Shown: in pieces, positions 13,129-15,392 of the stretch
Position numbering within the stretch: the first letter of the stretch is position 1
Layout of the letters: each line of letters opens with the position of its first letter
Source of the DNA: Kocuria sp.
GTDB taxonomy: Bacteria; Actinomycetota; Actinomycetes; Actinomycetales; Micrococcaceae
NCBI RefSeq assembly: GCF_030530945.1
Contig: NZ_JAUMTZ010000013.1
Coordinates: 50,392-65,783, forward strand
Length of the DNA: 15,392 nucleotides
Direction: 5' to 3'
Notes under the pieces: generated by a model
The model's input: the letters and a program-made list of their open reading frames with translations, nothing else
Told to the model about the DNA's origin: nothing
Databases searched by the model: none
Made by a program: the position numbers and the translations under genes

Positions 13129-14316
13129 GTGAAGTACGAGAACCAGCACCCGGATCTCGCGGAGCAGGTGAAGTCCCTGGTCCAATCCGCGAACTCGGTG
13201 AAGACCGTGCCCCATGGGGTGAAGACGGTGGAGCCAGGAGAGGGTCTGCAGCTGCTCTCCTCGGATGGCGCGGAGATCTTCTGGGACTGGGAGACCGCGA
13301 ACACGTGGGACACCCGGATCCAGGAGGGGGCGGCGCTGATCGACCAGACCCGGGCCACGCTCGCGCAGACCGAGCAGACCCTCGCGGACGCGCAGGACCG
13401 GATCGGGCGGGTCGCGGCCGGGGAGATCGAGAAGATCGACGGGCACATCATCATCAACGGCACCGTGGACCTGCCTGCTCTGAACGTCACCGGGGAGCTG
13501 TCCACTGCGATCGTGAAAGCCCTGGACGTGACTGCCCGCCGCGGCATCTTCACGGAGGGCCTCACCGCCCAGGAGTCCACTCTGCTGGGCACCACGGTCG
13601 CGGAGGCCATAAACGCCGGCACCGTGGCGTCGCGCATCATGACCTCGGGTCTGCTGCAGACCACCACGGACGCGGCGCGTGGGGTGAAGATCGACAACGC
13701 GGGCATCCGGGCGTGGGACGAGACGGGTTCCCAGACCGTGCAGATCAACGGCCGGAATAACTACATGGTGGGCGAGCTCTCCACCGCCCCGGACAAGCAG
13801 CGCGTGCGCCTGCGCTCCACGGGGTCCATCGCCGCTGCGGACTTCTTCGGGTCGAACAACACGAAGGACCACCTCGCGATCTGGCATCAAGCCGACGCAG
13901 GCGTGGACACGGTCTCGAAGATCATCGCCCACAACGACATCGCCCAGGTCAAGGGCAACCCCGGGATGCTCATGTTCCCGTTCCGTGGGGAGTTCGCGTT
14001 CACGGGCCGGTGGGCGCAGGAGTCCGACACGCTGAAGTTCTTCCGCTACGACAACAGCTCGGGCATCGGGGCCGGGGCGTACCTGGACCTGACCTACACC
14101 TACACGTTCCCGTTCACCAGCCAGTACACGGTCCTCATGCCGTTCCTCTCCGTGGAGGCCGCTTCGGGGCGCGAGTGCGTGGTCACGGTCATGGCCCTGA
14201 CCTACTCCACGATCAAGTTCAGGGTCGTGAACAAGTCCGCGGGTGACTCCGGGGCGCTGAAGGTCCGCGGGGTGGTCTTCAACATGAACAGCTACGTCTA
14301 CAACAAGTACGAGTGA
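13129..14316 (+). CDS. Minor tail protein with coiled coil, tail fibre or tip
   Basis: A 395-residue protein starting at GTG 13129 with AGGAGG at 13119-13124. An N-terminal adaptor-like part (1-60, rich in charged residues and with FWDWETANTW at 51-60) leads into a coiled coil (about 63-104, LIDQTRATLAQTEQTLADAQ). A short repeat-like region follows (105-200: NGTVDLPALNVTGELSTAIV, then GTVASRIMTSGLLQTTTDAA and GVKIDNAGIRAWDETGS). This phrase set is common in Gram-positive phage tip and fibre proteins. The rest (200-395) is beta-rich, ending in a probable beta-sandwich or lectin-like domain (VRGVVFNMNSYVYNKYE). The role is probably host recognition or fibre assembly, by position. No chaperone gene follows. 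A trimeric structure is likely for such coiled-coil proteins but is not shown here. Confidence 0.7.
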   Translation: MKYENQHPDLAEQVKSLVQSANSVKTVPHGVKTVEPGEGLQLLSSDGAEIFWDWETANTWDTRIQEGAALIDQTRATLAQTEQTLADAQDRIGRVAAGEIEKIDGHIIINGTVDLPALNVTGELSTAIVKALDVTARRGIFTEGLTAQESTLLGTTVAEAINAGTVASRIMTSGLLQTTTDAARGVKIDNAGIRAWDETGSQTVQINGRNNYMVGELSTAPDKQRVRLRSTGSIAAADFFGSNNTKDHLAIWHQADAGVDTVSKIIAHNDIAQVKGNPGMLMFPFRGEFAFTGRWAQESDTLKFFRYDNSSGIGAGAYLDLTYTYTFPFTSQYTVLMPFLSVEAASGRECVVTVMALTYSTIKFRVVNKSAGDSGALKVRGVVFNMNSYVYNKYE

Positions 14317-14328
14317 GGGGGCGCCCTG

Positions 14329-14427
14329 ATGGGGACGTTCGAGATCAACGAGACCGGGCTGGTCATCGACGGGGAGTACCTGCCCGACAAGCCGAAACCG
14401 ACAACGGAAGGATCCACCCATGAGTGA
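14329..14427 (+). CDS. Small hypothetical protein (32 aa)
   Basis: An ATG at 14329 with a GAGGGG-type purine run upstream (about 14315-14320) opens a 32-residue frame ending at TGA 14425-14427. The product (MGTFEINETGLVIDGEYLPD and then a KPKPTTEGSTHE tail) looks like one beta hairpin plus a charged disordered end. Its frame overlaps the next gene by 8 bases. It resembles the very small ORFs often found after tail fibre genes, but I recognise no family. It fills an otherwise empty 103-base gap, which is the main argument that it is real. Confidence 0.5.
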   Translation: MGTFEINETGLVIDGEYLPDKPKPTTEGSTHE

Positions 14428-14560
14428 CCTCACCGCCGAGCAGTACCAGCGGATCATCGCCACGCTTTCCTCGCAGAAGGCGCAGGCTGAGCTGGCGGCA
14501 CTGGAGTGGCAGGTCCGCTACGAGGCCGCCACCCACGCCACCGAGGGGACACCCGAGTGA
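14420..14560 (+). CDS. Small helical hypothetical protein (46 aa)
   Basis: ATG 14420 has AAGGA at 14408-14412, 7 bases away, and the frame ends at TGA 14558-14560, overlapping the next GTG (GTGA). The 46-residue product is a single predicted amphipathic helix (about 5-40, with EQYQRIIATLSSQKAQAELA) and an acidic tail. Position after the fibre gene is like that of XkdX-type tiny proteins in Bacillus phages, but sequence similarity is not claimed. It may be a tail accessory protein. Good ribosome binding site and tight overlaps support expression. Confidence 0.6.
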   Translation: MSDLTAEQYQRIIATLSSQKAQAELAALEWQVRYEAATHATEGTPE

Positions 14561-15057
14561 GCGCGTTCATTCCCTCCCACGACCCGCCCCTGTGGTGGGA
14601 GCGGGCGCTGACGCACCCGGTGATCTGGGTGGCGGTGTGGTCCGTGCTCGCGGGCACGATGCTCGCGGTGTCCCCCTTCGTCGCCGAGTTCACCCCGTCC
14701 CCGTCGTTGGGGCGCATCCCGGGGTGGACGGCCGCGCTGCTGTCGGTCACCCAGATCGCCGGCGGCGCCTCGGCAATCGTGGGGCTGCTCAACGACTGGG
14801 AAAACCGATCACGAGCCTGGAACACGGAGCAGGCCGGGTGGGTGCTGATCAGCACCGGATGGGTCTCCTACGCCGTGGTGGTCATGCAGGTGCTCCCCGG
14901 GTCCACGATCGCGTGGGGCTCAGCACTGATGAGCGTCGCCGCCGCGGTGACCCGCATCATCGCCCTGCACCTGATGGCCCGGCGCACCCGGGCGAAGCTG
15001 CGCGAGCTCAGGGCTGCGGTGATGACCGAGCAGGAGGTGGAGCACCACGATGAGTGA
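14557..15057 (+). CDS. Four-helix membrane protein, candidate holin or lysis accessory
   Basis: A 166-residue protein starting at GTG 14557, overlapping the previous stop. It has four hydrophobic segments, at about 22-43 (VIWVAVWSVLAGTMLAVSPF), 57-79 (ALLSVTQIAGGASAIVGLL), 92-112 (AGWVLISTGWVSYAVVVMQV) and 118-140 (IAWGSALMSVAAAVTRIIAL), followed by a basic stretch (ARRTRAKLRELRA) and an acidic, His-containing tail. The Trp-rich helix borders and the DWENRSRAW loop recall uncharacterised membrane proteins at this place in actinophages, between tail and lysis genes. Holin activity is plausible from position and helices, but no diagnostic sequence was recognised. The following gene starts 8 bases before this one stops. 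Confidence 0.65.
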   Translation: MSAFIPSHDPPLWWERALTHPVIWVAVWSVLAGTMLAVSPFVAEFTPSPSLGRIPGWTAALLSVTQIAGGASAIVGLLNDWENRSRAWNTEQAGWVLISTGWVSYAVVVMQVLPGSTIAWGSALMSVAAAVTRIIALHLMARRTRAKLRELRAAVMTEQEVEHHDE

Positions 15058-15392
15058 AGACAGCATCGTCGCGATCGTCGTCGCGCTCCTCGCCGGCGGT
15101 GGGCTGTGGCCGTTCCTCTCCGCGCTGCTCCCCAAGAAGGACCCGCCGATCCAGAAGTCGGATGCGGAGACCGTGGCCGCGCACACCTCCCAGCAGATGA
15201 CCCTGGCTCTGCTCAACGAGGTCCAGGAGGAGCTGCGGCAGACCCGCACCAACGCGGACCGGGAGTTCAAGGCCAGGCTGCGTCTGGAGCGCCAGGTGCA
15301 GGAGCTGCAGGTCGACCGGGAGGAAGACCGCCGGGAACTGGGCCTGCTCCGCCAGGCCGTGGAAGTCCTCGTCGGGTGGGGCCGCGACATCC
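15050..15392 (+). CDS. One-TM coiled-coil membrane protein, 3' end outside window
   Basis: ATG 15050, with purine-rich upstream sequence (AGGAGGTGGAG, about 15032-15042), opens a frame that runs through the right edge, giving 114 residues here. Residues 6-27 (IVAIVVALLAGGGLWPFLSA) form one transmembrane helix or signal anchor, then residues 36-110 form a charged coiled coil (QEELRQTRTNADREFKARL and RQVQELQVDREEDRRELGLL) ending in a Trp (GWGRDI). An N-terminal helix plus a long coiled coil is the plan of several phage membrane proteins near holin and endolysin genes. It overlaps the four-helix protein by 8 bases, so the two are probably made together. Function unknown; the missing 3' end prevents a better call. 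Confidence 0.6.
   Translation, partial: MSEDSIVAIVVALLAGGGLWPFLSALLPKKDPPIQKSDAETVAAHTSQQMTLALLNEVQEELRQTRTNADREFKARLRLERQVQELQVDREEDRRELGLLRQAVEVLVGWGRDI

Noticed and set aside
13117..14463. A 448-codon minus-strand frame
   Set aside because: It is antisense to the fibre gene; only composition keeps it open.
1..15392. CRISPR array, tRNA gene, IS element or attachment site
   Set aside because: No short direct repeats with spacers, no cloverleaf-like segment, no transposase and no flanking duplications were seen; coding genes fill almost all of the window.

Overview
This window is a densely packed, single-strand (+) late structural module of a long-tailed (siphovirus-type) phage or prophage. 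The host is probably a high-GC actinobacterium: third codon positions are almost all G or C, lysine is nearly always AAG, GTG and TTG starts are common, and gene order and protein families match actinobacteriophages. I cannot name the host genus or say whether this is a free phage or a prophage; no integrase, att site or host gene is in view.

Head region (1-3500): C-terminal end of the portal protein, a MuF-like minor head protein with Cys/His knuckles, a scaffold, an HK97-fold major capsid protein, a 41-aa hypothetical protein, a Gp19/Gp15-type head-tail adaptor with an unusual Cys-rich tail, and a head-tail stopper. Neck and tail tube (3469-4746): a gp10-like neck protein, the tail terminator and the major tail protein. 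Tail assembly (4833-10239): a tail assembly chaperone pair made by a -1 ribosomal frameshift on a CCCAAAA heptamer, then a 1570-residue tape measure protein. Tail tip (10236-14316): distal tail protein, an unassigned tail-tip protein with a TTG start, a Tal/baseplate-hub protein (Gp37-like) and a coiled-coil minor tail protein. The last kilobase has two tiny ORFs, a four-helix membrane protein and the start of a one-TM coiled-coil protein, probably the edge of the lysis region. No endolysin lies inside the window.

Most genes overlap their neighbour by 1-29 bases (TGATG, ATGA and GTGA junctions), which points to one translationally coupled late transcript. The only sizeable gaps (60, 53 and 86 bases) all hold strong RNA structure and flank the most heavily made proteins: scaffold/capsid, major tail protein and chaperone.

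The most notable points are: (i) a matrixin-like zinc metalloprotease domain (HELGH...H plus a Met-turn) inside the tape measure protein, next to a lytic transglycosylase domain; (ii) seven exact-period 45-residue tandem repeats in the same protein; (iii) a predicted H-type RNA pseudoknot between the major tail protein and chaperone genes; and (iv) a duplicated leader, a terminator-like hairpin followed by a second small hairpin, in front of the scaffold and major tail genes. There is no stretch over 100 bases without a gene, and I saw no credible tRNA, CRISPR, IS element or sigma-70-like promoter.
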